DNA of 64,000 bases from Nitrospirales bacterium (GCA_022828225.1 JAJEJG010000024.1:1-64000), one strand, 5' to 3'. Shown: positions 27,202 to 35,578, counted from the stretch's first letter. The notes: a model not told the origin generated them from the sequence alone. Numbers and translations: made by a program.

Positions 27202-28169
27202 GTCGCAGCTTTGTCTCGCAGCACGGCCAGACAGAGAAGGCCGACCAGAATCCAGAGGATTTCACGAATCCGGCGGATTACGGCAAAGGTGATGCCCGTT
27301 ACCTCGCCGTACCCCAAGGCCATCAGGAAAACAAGATACCCGCCTTCCTGCACTCCAATCCCGCCGGGGACGAAGGACACGCTTCCCTTGATCAGCGCCG
27401 TCATCGCCGCGATCGACAAAGCCGACAACCAGCCGACCTCCGCTCCCAGGAAATAGAGAATCGCATACACTTCAAACAACTCCGTCAACCACGCGGTCAA
27501 GTGGACCCCCATCGACGCAACAAACGTCCGGCGGCGTTGTCCGTAAAAAGTGCGGATCGTCCGGTCCAACTCCAACAACCACGGTCGATAGTCCTCCAGG
27601 CGTTGCGACCGGATCCGGCACGCGTCGACCACCGTCAACACCCCCCTTCCGATCCCGTAGCGTTGAACCATGAGAAACAGGAAAACGCCGAACCCCAGCA
27701 GACCCACGCTGACGAACGCCACCAGGACGTTGTATTCGGTTCCACCGACGAGCCGGAGCGTCGCACTCAACCCCAAAACCATATAGAGGATCTGAGCGAG
27801 GGTCATGATCGTCTTGGCCGTCACCACGGAGGCCAACCCTTCGACCATGGGGACTTCGTATCGCGTCAGCAGGTACGCCTTCATGGGCTCTCCGCCCAAC
27901 ATGGCCGTCGGGGTCGTCGCGTTAACGGATTCACCCGCCATCCGCACCATGAACAACCGGACAAACCCCACCCGCTTCGCCCACGGCCCCAGGGTCAGGG
28001 ACCATCCATACGTATCGAGCAGATACACCACCAGGAACGGGGCAAGAATCATGCAGAACGCAACAGGCCCGACACGTTCCACCGTCTCCCAGATCCGAAA
28101 CGGGCCGATATGCCAAAGCAGCCCTCCCAGGACGACAGCACCCGCTGCAAGAAATACCAACCGAATCAT
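27198..28169 (-). CDS. UPF0104 / LPG-synthase-TM family membrane protein (flippase-like)
   Basis: 323 residues, about seven to eight transmembrane helices, matching the AglD/MprF-N-terminal (lysylphosphatidylglycerol_TM) family. Typical motifs include NATTPTAMLGGEPMKAYLL (about 80-98) and SFVPGGIGVQEGGYL (about 270-284), where the family keeps P-G-G-x-G-x-x-E. Members move or handle lipid-linked substrates in the inner membrane. It lies 178 bases downstream of the CDP-alcohol transferase gene, same strand, separated by a family C repeat. A role in translocating the lipid made by the neighbouring genes is inferred. Confidence 0.75.
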   Translation of the reverse strand: MIRLVFLAAGAVVLGGLLWHIGPFRIWETVERVGPVAFCMILAPFLVVYLLDTYGWSLTLGPWAKRVGFVRLFMVRMAGESVNATTPTAMLGGEPMKAYLLTRYEVPMVEGLASVVTAKTIMTLAQILYMVLGLSATLRLVGGTEYNVLVAFVSVGLLGFGVFLFLMVQRYGIGRGVLTVVDACRIRSQRLEDYRPWLLELDRTIRTFYGQRRRTFVASMGVHLTAWLTELFEVYAILYFLGAEVGWLSALSIAAMTALIKGSVSFVPGGIGVQEGGYLVFLMALGYGEVTGITFAVIRRIREILWILVGLLCLAVLRDKAAT

Positions 28170-28192
28170 GGGATGGCCTCAATTTCCCCTTC

Positions 28193-28292
28193 TGTCATTC
28201 CCGCGCACGCGGGAATCCAGCGTCGTTGCCGTTACAAACGAAAAAGAAAGAAAAGACACTGGATTCCCGATTAAAAATGTCGGGAATGACAG
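28193..28292. repeat. Family C palindromic repeat (two half-sites)
   Basis: Two hairpins, gtcattcccgc...gcgggaatccag (28194-28219) and ctggattcccga...tcgggaatgacag (28259-28292), face each other as an inverted pair. It separates the flippase-like gene from the CDP-alcohol transferase gene and could act as a terminator. Confidence 0.65.
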
Positions 28293-28347
28293 AAATAAGG
28301 GGTCGAGGATGACGGAAAAACACGAGAAAGTCTTTCCTGCCAACCGG

Positions 28348-29814
28348 TCAGGCGCGCTGAAAGGCAAACGCCCGATACAGGCTCCATGCCATCATGACCG
28401 CAAACACACTGGTCCCGGCCGCCACGAGCCACAAGAACCAGGGCAGGACGCCCAAACAGGCGCACGCCAGCACGACGATGGAAAAATCCCTATTGGCCAC
28501 ATGTCCCAGGATAAAATCGAAACGGGTACGATCGGCTTGACGCATCCGTCGCCAAAGCACCGGGTTGCCTTTCAGGGACTTGACGCGGCTTACACCCCAC
28601 AAAGACACCCCGGTGGAGAGAACGGCAATGCCTCCCAGGAGCAACGGCAGGTAGCCGGAAGACACGACATTCTCCTGGTACGCCCCCCAGGCAATCCCCA
28701 CAAACACGGCCACGTGAACGATATTGTCGGAGACAAGATCCAACGCCTGTCCCAACGGGGATTCCGCGAAAGTAAGCCGCGCCACCTCCCCGTCGCAACA
28801 ATCGAGAATCACCGCGAGTTGAAACAGGAGCGCCCCCACAATTCCCGCCCGATACGAGCCGGCGGCAAAACACACCGCCCCCGTGAGACCGATCACCAGC
28901 GACAATACGGTAATGACGTTGGGAGAGCAGCCCAGCTTCATGAACAGCCGGCTCAACGGCCTGGAGATCCTCCGATTCACGTGGCGATCAATGACGCCGT
29001 CCATGGTGCCTTCCACGCGTTGCAGTGAACGGAACAGGGTGTGTTCCGCCTTATGGAGTCCACCGGGCCCTCGAACGTCCTGATAGCCATGGGACGACGC
29101 GGACAGGGTCTGGACGACTCCTTCCGCAGCCGCCTGCTCCAGTGCCAATCTGATCGGACTCGTCTCCGGGGTTCTCCAGGAACCGGATATCCCTAACAGC
29201 CGAGCCGGCAGGGCTACCAGGTCCGCGACCCGGGCAAGCCCCTGACCTTCGTCAAACTCCGCGGGCCGGTCGCTTTGCCTGTCCCAAAAAACGACTCGAG
29301 GGACGTGCCCGCCCGTATGAGGGTCGGCCCGCATCACCACGCCCGGATTCCCGCTCCACCCGGATTCACCAGGCCGGCCAACCGCCACCACGGCCCGTCC
29401 CTCTCTCCCTTCATCCCTCAACGATTGGATCAATGACGGCGCAAACACCATGTGACAACCGAGGATGAGACACGATCCCTTCACTTCGTTCGCCAGGGTT
29501 TCCCACGTCTGCGGATCCAACGGCGGAAACTCCCGAATCGGCAGCCAGCGAATCACGGCACGCAGACGAGCATCGCCGTCAATCAGTAAACGAAGCGGTT
29601 GTTCTTCCCGACCCACCAAAGTCAGAATCTGTGAAATCCCGGCGTGCTGAAGGGTGAAAATGGTCCGTTGAAAGAGCGTCATCCCGCCGACGCGGGCCAA
29701 CGCACCGACAGCGGAATGATCGTCATGCTCCCCAAAATCAAACACGCCCGACGAGGCCAGGACGATGGCCGTGTCGACGGTGCCGGTCTCAGCTTTGTGG
29801 AGTGTTTTGTCCAT
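28348..29814 (-). CDS. CDP-alcohol phosphatidyltransferase with N-terminal nucleotidyltransferase-like domain
   Basis: 488 residues from the ATG at 29814; upstream in-frame codons are repeat-derived. Residues about 10-230 follow the nucleotidyltransferase fold (AIVLASSG, TLFQRTIFTLQHAGI, GCHMVFAPSLI) but lack the usual G-x-G-x-R and P-K motifs, so catalysis there is doubtful. The C-terminal half has five to six membrane helices and the exact CDP-alcohol motif D-C-C-D-G-E-V-A-R, then G-Q-A-L-D and SDN. The architecture resembles bifunctional inositol-phosphate cytidylyltransferase/DIPP synthase. Context (PhnW and a separate cytidylyltransferase) suggests transfer of CMP-aminoethylphosphonate to a lipid alcohol. 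CDP-inositol chemistry is the main alternative. Confidence 0.75.
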   Translation of the reverse strand: MDKTLHKAETGTVDTAIVLASSGVFDFGEHDDHSAVGALARVGGMTLFQRTIFTLQHAGISQILTLVGREEQPLRLLIDGDARLRAVIRWLPIREFPPLDPQTWETLANEVKGSCLILGCHMVFAPSLIQSLRDEGREGRAVVAVGRPGESGWSGNPGVVMRADPHTGGHVPRVVFWDRQSDRPAEFDEGQGLARVADLVALPARLLGISGSWRTPETSPIRLALEQAAAEGVVQTLSASSHGYQDVRGPGGLHKAEHTLFRSLQRVEGTMDGVIDRHVNRRISRPLSRLFMKLGCSPNVITVLSLVIGLTGAVCFAAGSYRAGIVGALLFQLAVILDCCDGEVARLTFAESPLGQALDLVSDNIVHVAVFVGIAWGAYQENVVSSGYLPLLLGGIAVLSTGVSLWGVSRVKSLKGNPVLWRRMRQADRTRFDFILGHVANRDFSIVVLACACLGVLPWFLWLVAAGTSVFAVMMAWSLYRAFAFQRA

Positions 29815-29880
29815 GGCTGTGCTCAGTGCTTCCCTTCGATTACGCTCAGGACAGGCGTTGATAATTTCCAAAGCTTCGTT

Positions 29881-29980
29881 TTGTGCCCCACTGCCCCGCC
29901 TTTGAAAGACAACCCCCTCGATCCCCCTTATCAGGGGGACGGCAGAGCTCTTGCCCCCCTGACAAGGGGGGAAGGGGGGG
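29881..29980. repeat. Family B palindromic repeat, copy 1
   Basis: Sequence ctgccccgccttt-gaaagac, then aaccccctcgatcccccttatcaggggg, then the inverted match cccccctgacaaggggggaaggggggg. Copy 2 (33024-33175) has the same left flank and orientation; a partial copy is at 60251-60288. It abuts the stop of the cytidylyltransferase gene. Confidence 0.75.
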
Positions 29981-30706
29981 TTACAACTTCAACCTTGGCA
30001 GGATTTCCTGTTCCGCGCGTTCCAGATCCTCGGGGAAGTCGATCTCGATCCACGGCAGGCCGCCGATTTTTTCCGCCCCGACCGGGACTTCGCGAAAAAA
30101 ATCCGTCAACGCGTCTTCGTATTCCATGTCCAGCAGGCCTTGCTTCACGCATGTTTCCACCGATCGCAACAAGTGCGGCACGGCAGTTTGTCCCACGCGC
30201 AAAAATCCGACGCCCTCACCCACCAGGTCATACGCGTCCGGCACCTGTTTGGACAAAGCCGTCACCCGTCCCTGCCGCACCGCAACCATACATTCTTCAG
30301 TGTGTTGCGTCACGGTTTCATCCATCAACAGGGCGTTCGCATGCGACGAGATGAGCAATCGTTCAAGCACGGTGGGATGGAACAGCACGTCGGCATCCAT
30401 GATCACCACGTCATCATCCATGGCTCCTCGGGCCGTCCACAACGAGCCGATGCTGCCGCGTTCGAAATCGGGATTGACGAGGAACGTCACCTCCACGCGG
30501 GAGGGATAGGACGCCACCGCCTCGCGAATGTGTTCCTGTCTGTACCCGACCACCATGCAGATGCGGGTCACGCCCAGATGCGCCAGGGCATCGAAATAGC
30601 GGTACAGGAGAGGCTTCCCGCCGACGTCGATCAAACACTTGGGACGATGCATGGTTACGCCGCCCAGCCGCCGCCCGCGGCCGGCCGCCAGGATGACCGC
30701 TTTCAT
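29981..30706 (-). CDS. Cytidylyltransferase, LicC/PntC-like
   Basis: 241 residues, single-domain nucleotidyltransferase: VILAAGRGRRLGGVTMHRPK (4-23) is the nucleotide-binding signature with the catalytic P-K. VVIMDADVLF carries the metal aspartate, and WIEIDFPEDLERAE closes the domain. These features match phosphocholine and 2-aminoethylphosphonate cytidylyltransferases, which make CDP-choline or CMP-AEP. The ATG overlaps the phnW stop by 4 bases (ATGA), so both are made together, supporting AEP as substrate. Sugar-1-phosphate nucleotidyl transfer is less likely but not excluded. Confidence 0.8.
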   Translation of the reverse strand: MKAVILAAGRGRRLGGVTMHRPKCLIDVGGKPLLYRYFDALAHLGVTRICMVVGYRQEHIREAVASYPSRVEVTFLVNPDFERGSIGSLWTARGAMDDDVVIMDADVLFHPTVLERLLISSHANALLMDETVTQHTEECMVAVRQGRVTALSKQVPDAYDLVGEGVGFLRVGQTAVPHLLRSVETCVKQGLLDMEYEDALTDFFREVPVGAEKIGGLPWIEIDFPEDLERAEQEILPRLKL

Positions 30707-31797
30707 GTCCCCCGGTTCGCGTGCGTCACCACCTCTTCAAACGCACCCAGGAACCCTTCAACGTCGGTGTCCTGCAAGGCCCCCATGTTGGCGACGCGGA
30801 AGATCTCCGATTCCAGGTGTCCCTGGCCGGCGTAGATCACGAAGCCGCGCTCCTTCAGGCCGTCGTGCAGCGCGTCATAGGTCAGTCCCTCCGGCAAATG
30901 AAAGGCCGTCAACGAATTCGACTGATGCTCGGGGGGAAGCACGGCTCGTATCCCGAGGGCTGCCAGGCGTTCACGGATCAGGGCAGCCGTCCGCCCGTAT
31001 CGTTGAATGCGAGCGGCCACGCCTTCTTCCAGGAGTTCCGACAAGGCTTCGTTGAACGCGGCATACACCTGGACGGCCGGCGTAAAGGGGACCGTGCCGT
31101 TTTCCTGCGCCGTGTAATAATTGGCCAGGTTCAAATACCACGTGCGTTTGGGGTACTTCAGCACGTTTTCCATGAAGCCCTTGCGGACCAGGACAAACGA
31201 GACCCCCGGAAAGCCCTGGATACATTTACCCGCGGTCCCGGCGACCATGTACATGTGCCGCCCGGCAATATCCAACGTCTCTCCGCCCAACCCGCTCACG
31301 GCATCCACGATAAAAACGCCTCCGCGGCTGTCCACCAGGTCGGCCACTTCGTGCACCGGGTTGAGCAGCCCCAGCGTGGTTTCATGGTGCACCATGACCA
31401 CCCCATGCGCCGACGGCTCTTGCTTCAGGGATCTCAGAATCTTTTCCGGGTCGGGCGGGGTATCCCACTTGCACTTGATTTCGACGATCCCGAGGCGTTG
31501 CGTCGCGATGATGGAGGAAATCCGCTCCCCATACACCCCGTTGTTGACGTGAATCAGCCGCCTCCCCGGAGGCAGACAGGACATGATGGACGCTTCCACC
31601 GCGGCGGTGCCGGAGCCGGTGAGCAAAATTGCGGTGTAATCCGATTCCGCGCCCGGGACAAAGGCTTCCAGCAACTTGCGACGAATGTCGCCGATCAATT
31701 CCGCGCATTCGGATTCCCGATGACAGATGTCCGGCCCCATCAAGGCGTTTCTGACGCGATCCGACACGTTTACCGGACCCGGATTGAGCAGTATCAT
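30703..31797 (-). CDS. phnW: 2-Aminoethylphosphonate-pyruvate aminotransferase
   Basis: 364 residues, class V PLP fold. Matches to PhnW include LLNPGPVNVSDRVRNAL, VHHETTLGLLNPVHEVADL, FIVDAVSGLGG, the PLP lysine in TAGKCIQGFPGVSFV, and FVIYAGQGHLESEIFRVANMG. The enzyme interconverts phosphonoacetaldehyde plus alanine and AEP plus pyruvate. With a phosphonopyruvate decarboxylase upstream, the direction here is probably biosynthetic, because no phosphonatase (phnX) or PhnY/A is seen. A related class V aminotransferase acting on another aldehyde is the alternative. Confidence 0.85.
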   Translation of the reverse strand: MILLNPGPVNVSDRVRNALMGPDICHRESECAELIGDIRRKLLEAFVPGAESDYTAILLTGSGTAAVEASIMSCLPPGRRLIHVNNGVYGERISSIIATQRLGIVEIKCKWDTPPDPEKILRSLKQEPSAHGVVMVHHETTLGLLNPVHEVADLVDSRGGVFIVDAVSGLGGETLDIAGRHMYMVAGTAGKCIQGFPGVSFVLVRKGFMENVLKYPKRTWYLNLANYYTAQENGTVPFTPAVQVYAAFNEALSELLEEGVAARIQRYGRTAALIRERLAALGIRAVLPPEHQSNSLTAFHLPEGLTYDALHDGLKERGFVIYAGQGHLESEIFRVANMGALQDTDVEGFLGAFEEVVTHANRGT

Positions 31798-31818
31798 GAG
31801 TGTACCATCATTCTTTGT

Positions 31819-31851
31819 TCCCTCACCCTGCCCTCTCCCGGACGGAGAGGG
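31819..31851. repeat. Palindromic dispersed repeat, copy 2
   Basis: The sequence cctcaccctgccctctcc / ggagaggg is a near copy of the element at 11-33. It sits between the decarboxylase beta and phnW genes. Confidence 0.55.
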
Positions 31852-31858
31852 TTCTGTC

Positions 31859-32443
31859 TTAGGTTTGTTCCACGGCCGCGCGAAATCGTTTGGTCAGATC
31901 CGCCGGATCCAGCGCGACCCGGTCCGCGTCTTCTATCTGCTCGTTGACTTTGATCAGCAGGAAATGCGGGCCGTCGTTGGCGAGCATGTGTTTGAATTCA
32001 TAGATGATGTCTTCCCGTTCCCAGACCCGTTCGACCGTGGCGTACCCGGCCGCCTTGGCGACCTGGTCCAGCCGTACGACGCGCGAATAGGACGGCTGGT
32101 TGCCGGTTGTCCCGTAGACCTCGTTATCGAACACGACGTGCGTCAGGTTCTTGGGACGCAGGGCGCCGACCGTGGCCAACGTGCCCATACCCATGAGCAC
32201 GTTCCCGTCGCCGTCGAATACCACGACCTGACGGTCCGGTTGAGCCAGGGCCAGCCCCAACCCGATGGACGCGGCCACGCCCATCGACCCGATCATGTAA
32301 AAGTTGCCGTCCCGGTCCTTGATCTTCTGGGCTTCCCGCGAAGGAAAGCCGTTACAAACGATGACCGGCTGATCGCCGACGATGTCAAACAGCGCTTGCA
32401 TCGCCTGGGCCCTGCTCTGCATCACTCCTTCTTCAGGTCGCAT
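31859..32443 (-). CDS. Phosphonopyruvate/sulfopyruvate decarboxylase, beta (TPP-binding) subunit
   Basis: 194 residues from the ATG at 32443, 23 bases after the alpha stop, with GGAAGG upstream. It is the C-terminal half of a thiamine-diphosphate decarboxylase: MIGSMGVAASIGLGLALAQPD, the TPP/Mg motif VFDGDGNVLMGMG, and FDNEVYGTTGNQPSY. It pairs with the alpha gene, as in ComD/ComE sulfopyruvate decarboxylase; the fused form is Ppd. Next to phnW and the cytidylyltransferase, phosphonopyruvate to phosphonoacetaldehyde is the favoured reaction. Sulfopyruvate to sulfoacetaldehyde cannot be excluded by sequence. Confidence 0.8.
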   Translation of the reverse strand: MRPEEGVMQSRAQAMQALFDIVGDQPVIVCNGFPSREAQKIKDRDGNFYMIGSMGVAASIGLGLALAQPDRQVVVFDGDGNVLMGMGTLATVGALRPKNLTHVVFDNEVYGTTGNQPSYSRVVRLDQVAKAAGYATVERVWEREDIIYEFKHMLANDGPHFLLIKVNEQIEDADRVALDPADLTKRFRAAVEQT

Positions 32444-32466
32444 ACTCCCGGGCCTTCCATTAACTC

Positions 32467-32970
32467 TTACGGTTGGATCGCTTTCACCACGCCCTTTTTC
32501 AAGAACAACGCCACGGGGATACGTTGATCCATGAAGGTCTGCGCGGTCCATCGCAGATCCTCGACCAGAGTTTCCGCGGCCAACGTTCGATGCGGAATCC
32601 GGATCGTGTCCATCAATTGCGGCATGGTTTGCCCCATCACCAGGTGTTCCGGCGCATCTTTCCCTTCAAAGCCTCTCCAGGAAATGATGAGCAGGCACGG
32701 AATCCGGTAGATCAGATGGAGCGACATCAACACGTTCAAGGCATTCCCCAACCCCGAATTCTGCATGAGCACGACGGGGATTTTCCCACCCAAAAACGCC
32801 CCGGCGGCCATGGCCACCGCCTCGTCTTCCCGCACCGACGGCGTATACAGCCGGCGATCGCTCAACACTTCGATGATCCCGCCCAGGATCGTGTCGGGCA
32901 CGCCGGTAAAGAAATCAAACCCCATATCCTGGAGCGCCTTCACAAAATCATCGCTGTCGATCACGGCCAT
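32467..32970 (-). CDS. Phosphonopyruvate/sulfopyruvate decarboxylase, alpha subunit
   Basis: 167 residues, the PYR-type N-terminal half of the decarboxylase: DMGFDFFTGVPDTILGG, the catalytic-type glutamate in VREDEAVAMAAGAFLGG, LMQNSGLGNALNVLMSLH and LLIISWRG. Length and layout match the ComD/Ppd N-terminal domain exactly. It is the first gene of the predicted AEP operon. PEP mutase, which would supply phosphonopyruvate, is not upstream: the next gene on that side is queF, on the opposite strand. Confidence 0.8.
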   Translation of the reverse strand: MAVIDSDDFVKALQDMGFDFFTGVPDTILGGIIEVLSDRRLYTPSVREDEAVAMAAGAFLGGKIPVVLMQNSGLGNALNVLMSLHLIYRIPCLLIISWRGFEGKDAPEHLVMGQTMPQLMDTIRIPHRTLAAETLVEDLRWTAQTFMDQRIPVALFLKKGVVKAIQP

Positions 32971-33023
32971 AACGTCGTTCCCTGATGCATTCGCTCATTC
33001 GTCGGCAATTTCCCCGCTTCCTC

Positions 33024-33175
33024 TTGTACCCCAGTGCCCCGCCCTTGGAAGACAACCCCCTCACTCCCCAACCCCCTCGATCCCCCTTATCAGGGGGACA
33101 AGACAGAATCCTCTCGTCCCTGAGCAGAGAGCCGGCAACAAGCCTCTCCCCCCTGATAAGGGGGGCAGGGGGGTT
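33024..33175. repeat. Family B palindromic repeat, copy 2
   Basis: Same left flank as copy 1 (ccccgccctt-ggaagac). Then aaccccctcgatcccccttatcaggggg, a 50-base insert, and the inverted match cccccctgataaggggggcaggggggtt. It lies upstream of the decarboxylase alpha gene, in direct orientation to copy 1. The remainder of the 32971-33364 spacer shows no gene. Confidence 0.75.
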
Positions 33176-33364
33176 CAGTGGAGGCGGACCTGAATGAGTG
33201 AACATTCACAATTCTGAGAAAATACCAGACGCCTCCCCCGCTTCTCAACACGTCGGCGGCTTGTGGAAACGCCACCCACGATTGCAGAACGTCGGCAGGG
33301 CAAGGTACACTTTTCGGACGCGGTTGCCTTCCATGAACAACCCAACACGAGGAGCGTGGAGTCC

Positions 33365-33775
33365 ATGAAACGGGGACAGGAAAAGCGATATACCAAACGG
33401 CACGCCGAAAGCGGGATTGCGGCGCCACTCCCCCCTTTGGAAACCTGGCCCAACCAATATCCCGGCTATGAGATCACGATCGAGATCCCGGAATACACCG
33501 CCATCTGTCCCAAAACCGGACTCCCGGACTTCGGTACGATCGCCATTCACTACATGCCGCACAAGGCCTGCGTCGAACTCAAGTCGCTGAAACTCTACAT
33601 CCACGCGTATCGCAACGTCGGCATCTTCTACGAAAACGCGGTCAACCGGATCCTTCAGGATTTCGTGAAAGCCTGCAAACCGGAATGGGCCGTCGTAACC
33701 GGCACCTTTACCGCACGCGGCGGGCTCAGCAGCACCATTCGCGCAACGTACCCGCCGGCAAAACCCGGGGCATGA
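33365..33775 (+). CDS. queF: NADPH-dependent 7-cyano-7-deazaguanine reductase
   Basis: 136 residues from the ATG at 33365 (GAGGAG upstream; the longer GTG start at 33263 reads into the spacer). Short, YkvM-type QueF: EYTAICPKTGLPDFGTI carries the catalytic Cys and Asp, and ELKSLKLYIHAYRNVGIFYENAVNRI is the QueF signature and the substrate Glu. It reduces preQ0 to preQ1 for queuosine in tRNA. No preQ1 riboswitch was recognised upstream. Confidence 0.93.
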   Translation: MKRGQEKRYTKRHAESGIAAPLPPLETWPNQYPGYEITIEIPEYTAICPKTGLPDFGTIAIHYMPHKACVELKSLKLYIHAYRNVGIFYENAVNRILQDFVKACKPEWAVVTGTFTARGGLSSTIRATYPPAKPGA

Positions 33776-33837
33776 TCGGATGACCACGATCCGGCGCGAA
33801 CTCCGGCCCCTTCCCATGATTCTCGGGTAAGACGGCT

Positions 33838-34965
33838 TTAACGGCTGTTGTAGAACTCGCTGATCCGCGTCACCACCGTTTCCATCTGGGCGTCGGTGAG
33901 TTCGGGATACACCGGCAGGGACACCACTTCCTGCGCCAGTTGCTCGGACACCGGAAGATCGCCCTTGGCATAGCCCAACGGTTGGTAACATTCCTGCAGG
34001 TGCAGAGGGACGGGGTAATAGACTTTATGGCCGATCTCGTGATCCTTTAAATAGGCCATCAATTCATCGCGGTTGTGTGCCCGCAGGGTATATTGGTTGA
34101 AGACGTGTACGTTGCGCGGGTCCGTGGCCGGCAACGTCAGGTGCTCCAGTAACCCGGCCCGGGTGAACAGGTCATTGTAGTTCACCGCATTGCGCGCGCG
34201 TTTGGCATTCCATTCGTCCAGGTGTTGCAGCTTGACACGCAACACCGCCGCTTCCAAGGCATCGAGCCGGCTGTTGAGTCCGATGTGGTCGTGATGGTAA
34301 TCCGAGCGGCTTCCATGCACCCGCAACGCGAGAAGCAGTTCGCAGAGGTCCCCGTCATCCGTCACGATCAACCCGCCGTCACCCACGCCTCCGAGGTTCT
34401 TGGACGGGAAAAAGCTGAAGCACCCCGAATATCCGAAGGTTCCGGCTTTGCGACCGTGCCGGCCGGCGCCGATGGACTGGCAGGCGTCTTCAATGACCTT
34501 GAGGCCTCGACGATCGGCCACCTCCATGATGGCCTCCATATCGGCGCATTGCCCGAAAAGATGCACGGGAATGATGGCCTTTGTGCGAGGCGTGATCTTT
34601 TGCTCAAGCTGTTCCGGATCCATCGTAAAGGTATCGGGAAGGACGTCCACGAACACCGGCACCGCGTGCAAACGCGAGATGCCGCCCGCCGTGGAAAAGA
34701 AGGTGAACGGCACGGTAATGACTTCATCACCGGGATTCACACCCGCCGCCATCAGGGACAGCAGCAAGGCGTCGCTGCCCGAGGCCACCCCGACGGCGTG
34801 ACGGCACTCGAGATACCCGGCGATGGCCGTCTCGAAAGCCTCGACCCGCGGTCCCAGCACGAAGCCCTGGGCCTCGCAGACCTCTTCGATCGCCGACAGG
34901 ACGTCGCCACGGATCTGCCGGAATTGGGCCTGTAAATCCAACAAAGGAACCTTCACGAACGGCAT
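33838..34965 (-). CDS. DegT/DnrJ/EryC1 family sugar aminotransferase
   Basis: 375 residues from the ATG at 34965. PLP fold of sugar aminotransferases: GVASGSDALLLSLMAAGV, VPFTFFSTAGGI, EDACQSIGAGRHGRKAGTFG, the PLP lysine in FFPSKNLGGVGDGG, and HKVYYPVPLHLQECYQPLGY. Typical members transaminate nucleotide-bound ketosugars for surface polysaccharides or antibiotics. No sugar oxidase or acyltransferase partner is adjacent, so the substrate is unknown. The 5' ends of this gene and the divergent Nudix gene are 77 bases apart. Confidence 0.88.
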   Translation of the reverse strand: MPFVKVPLLDLQAQFRQIRGDVLSAIEEVCEAQGFVLGPRVEAFETAIAGYLECRHAVGVASGSDALLLSLMAAGVNPGDEVITVPFTFFSTAGGISRLHAVPVFVDVLPDTFTMDPEQLEQKITPRTKAIIPVHLFGQCADMEAIMEVADRRGLKVIEDACQSIGAGRHGRKAGTFGYSGCFSFFPSKNLGGVGDGGLIVTDDGDLCELLLALRVHGSRSDYHHDHIGLNSRLDALEAAVLRVKLQHLDEWNAKRARNAVNYNDLFTRAGLLEHLTLPATDPRNVHVFNQYTLRAHNRDELMAYLKDHEIGHKVYYPVPLHLQECYQPLGYAKGDLPVSEQLAQEVVSLPVYPELTDAQMETVVTRISEFYNSR

Positions 34966-35041
34966 CGCTCCTGTTATCATGGGTCGATTGCGGACTGCGT
35001 ATTCAAACATACCCGATGGGAACGAGCAAGTCGGAAACATC

Positions 35042-35578
35042 ATGAACTATTGCAGCGCCTGCGGAGCCTCCCTGATCTTGAAAATCCCCGATGGGGACAC
35101 GCTGCTCCGGTTCGTCTGCGAGCGCTGCCACGCCGTGCATTACGAAAATCCCAAAATCGTGGTGGGCTGCCTTCCCGAATGGGAGGATCGCATCCTGCTA
35201 TGCAAACGCGCCATCGAGCCGCGCGCCGGGCTCTGGACGTTTCCCGCGGGATTCATGGAAAAGGACGAGACCCTGGAACAAGCCGCTGCCCGTGAGACCC
35301 TGGAAGAAGCCGAGGCCGAGGTGGAGATCTCTCAACTCTACGCCGTGTTCAGCATTCCGCACGTGAGCCAGGTGTACGTCGTGTTTCGCGGGACCATGAA
35401 GCGAGCTGCGTTCGGCGCGGGAACGGAAAGCCTGGAAGTCGAACTGTTCAAACGGGAAGATATTCCGTGGACGAAACTGGCGTTCCGGGTGATTCACGAA
35501 ATCCTGGAGCGCTATTGCCGGGATGGGACGCACGCACCGGTTCACGTGGGCACCATCCTGCCGTCTCCCCAACCCTGA
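35042..35578 (+). CDS. Nudix hydrolase with N-terminal zinc ribbon
   Basis: 178 residues from the ATG at 35042. Two Cys pairs (CSAC and CERC) form a zinc ribbon (about 4-26). The Nudix box GFMEKDETLEQAAARETLEE follows at about 77-96. This layout matches the NudC/ADP-ribose pyrophosphatase-like Nudix subfamily with a zinc ribbon. It probably hydrolyses ADP-ribose, NADH or another nucleoside diphosphate derivative; the exact substrate cannot be read. A longer in-frame start at 34823 overlaps the divergent gene and was not used. Confidence 0.85.
   Translation: MNYCSACGASLILKIPDGDTLLRFVCERCHAVHYENPKIVVGCLPEWEDRILLCKRAIEPRAGLWTFPAGFMEKDETLEQAAARETLEEAEAEVEISQLYAVFSIPHVSQVYVVFRGTMKRAAFGAGTESLEVELFKREDIPWTKLAFRVIHEILERYCRDGTHAPVHVGTILPSPQP

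Noticed and set aside
29815-29871. Longer start of the CDP-alcohol transferase at 29871
   Set aside because: The extra codons come from the repeat with cgctcaggacaggcg and have no ribosome site. The ATG at 29814 was preferred.
28348-33000. PEP mutase gene for the AEP pathway
   Set aside because: Every frame between queF and the flippase-like gene is accounted for. No sequence with the PEP mutase/isocitrate-lyase-like active site was found in the window.
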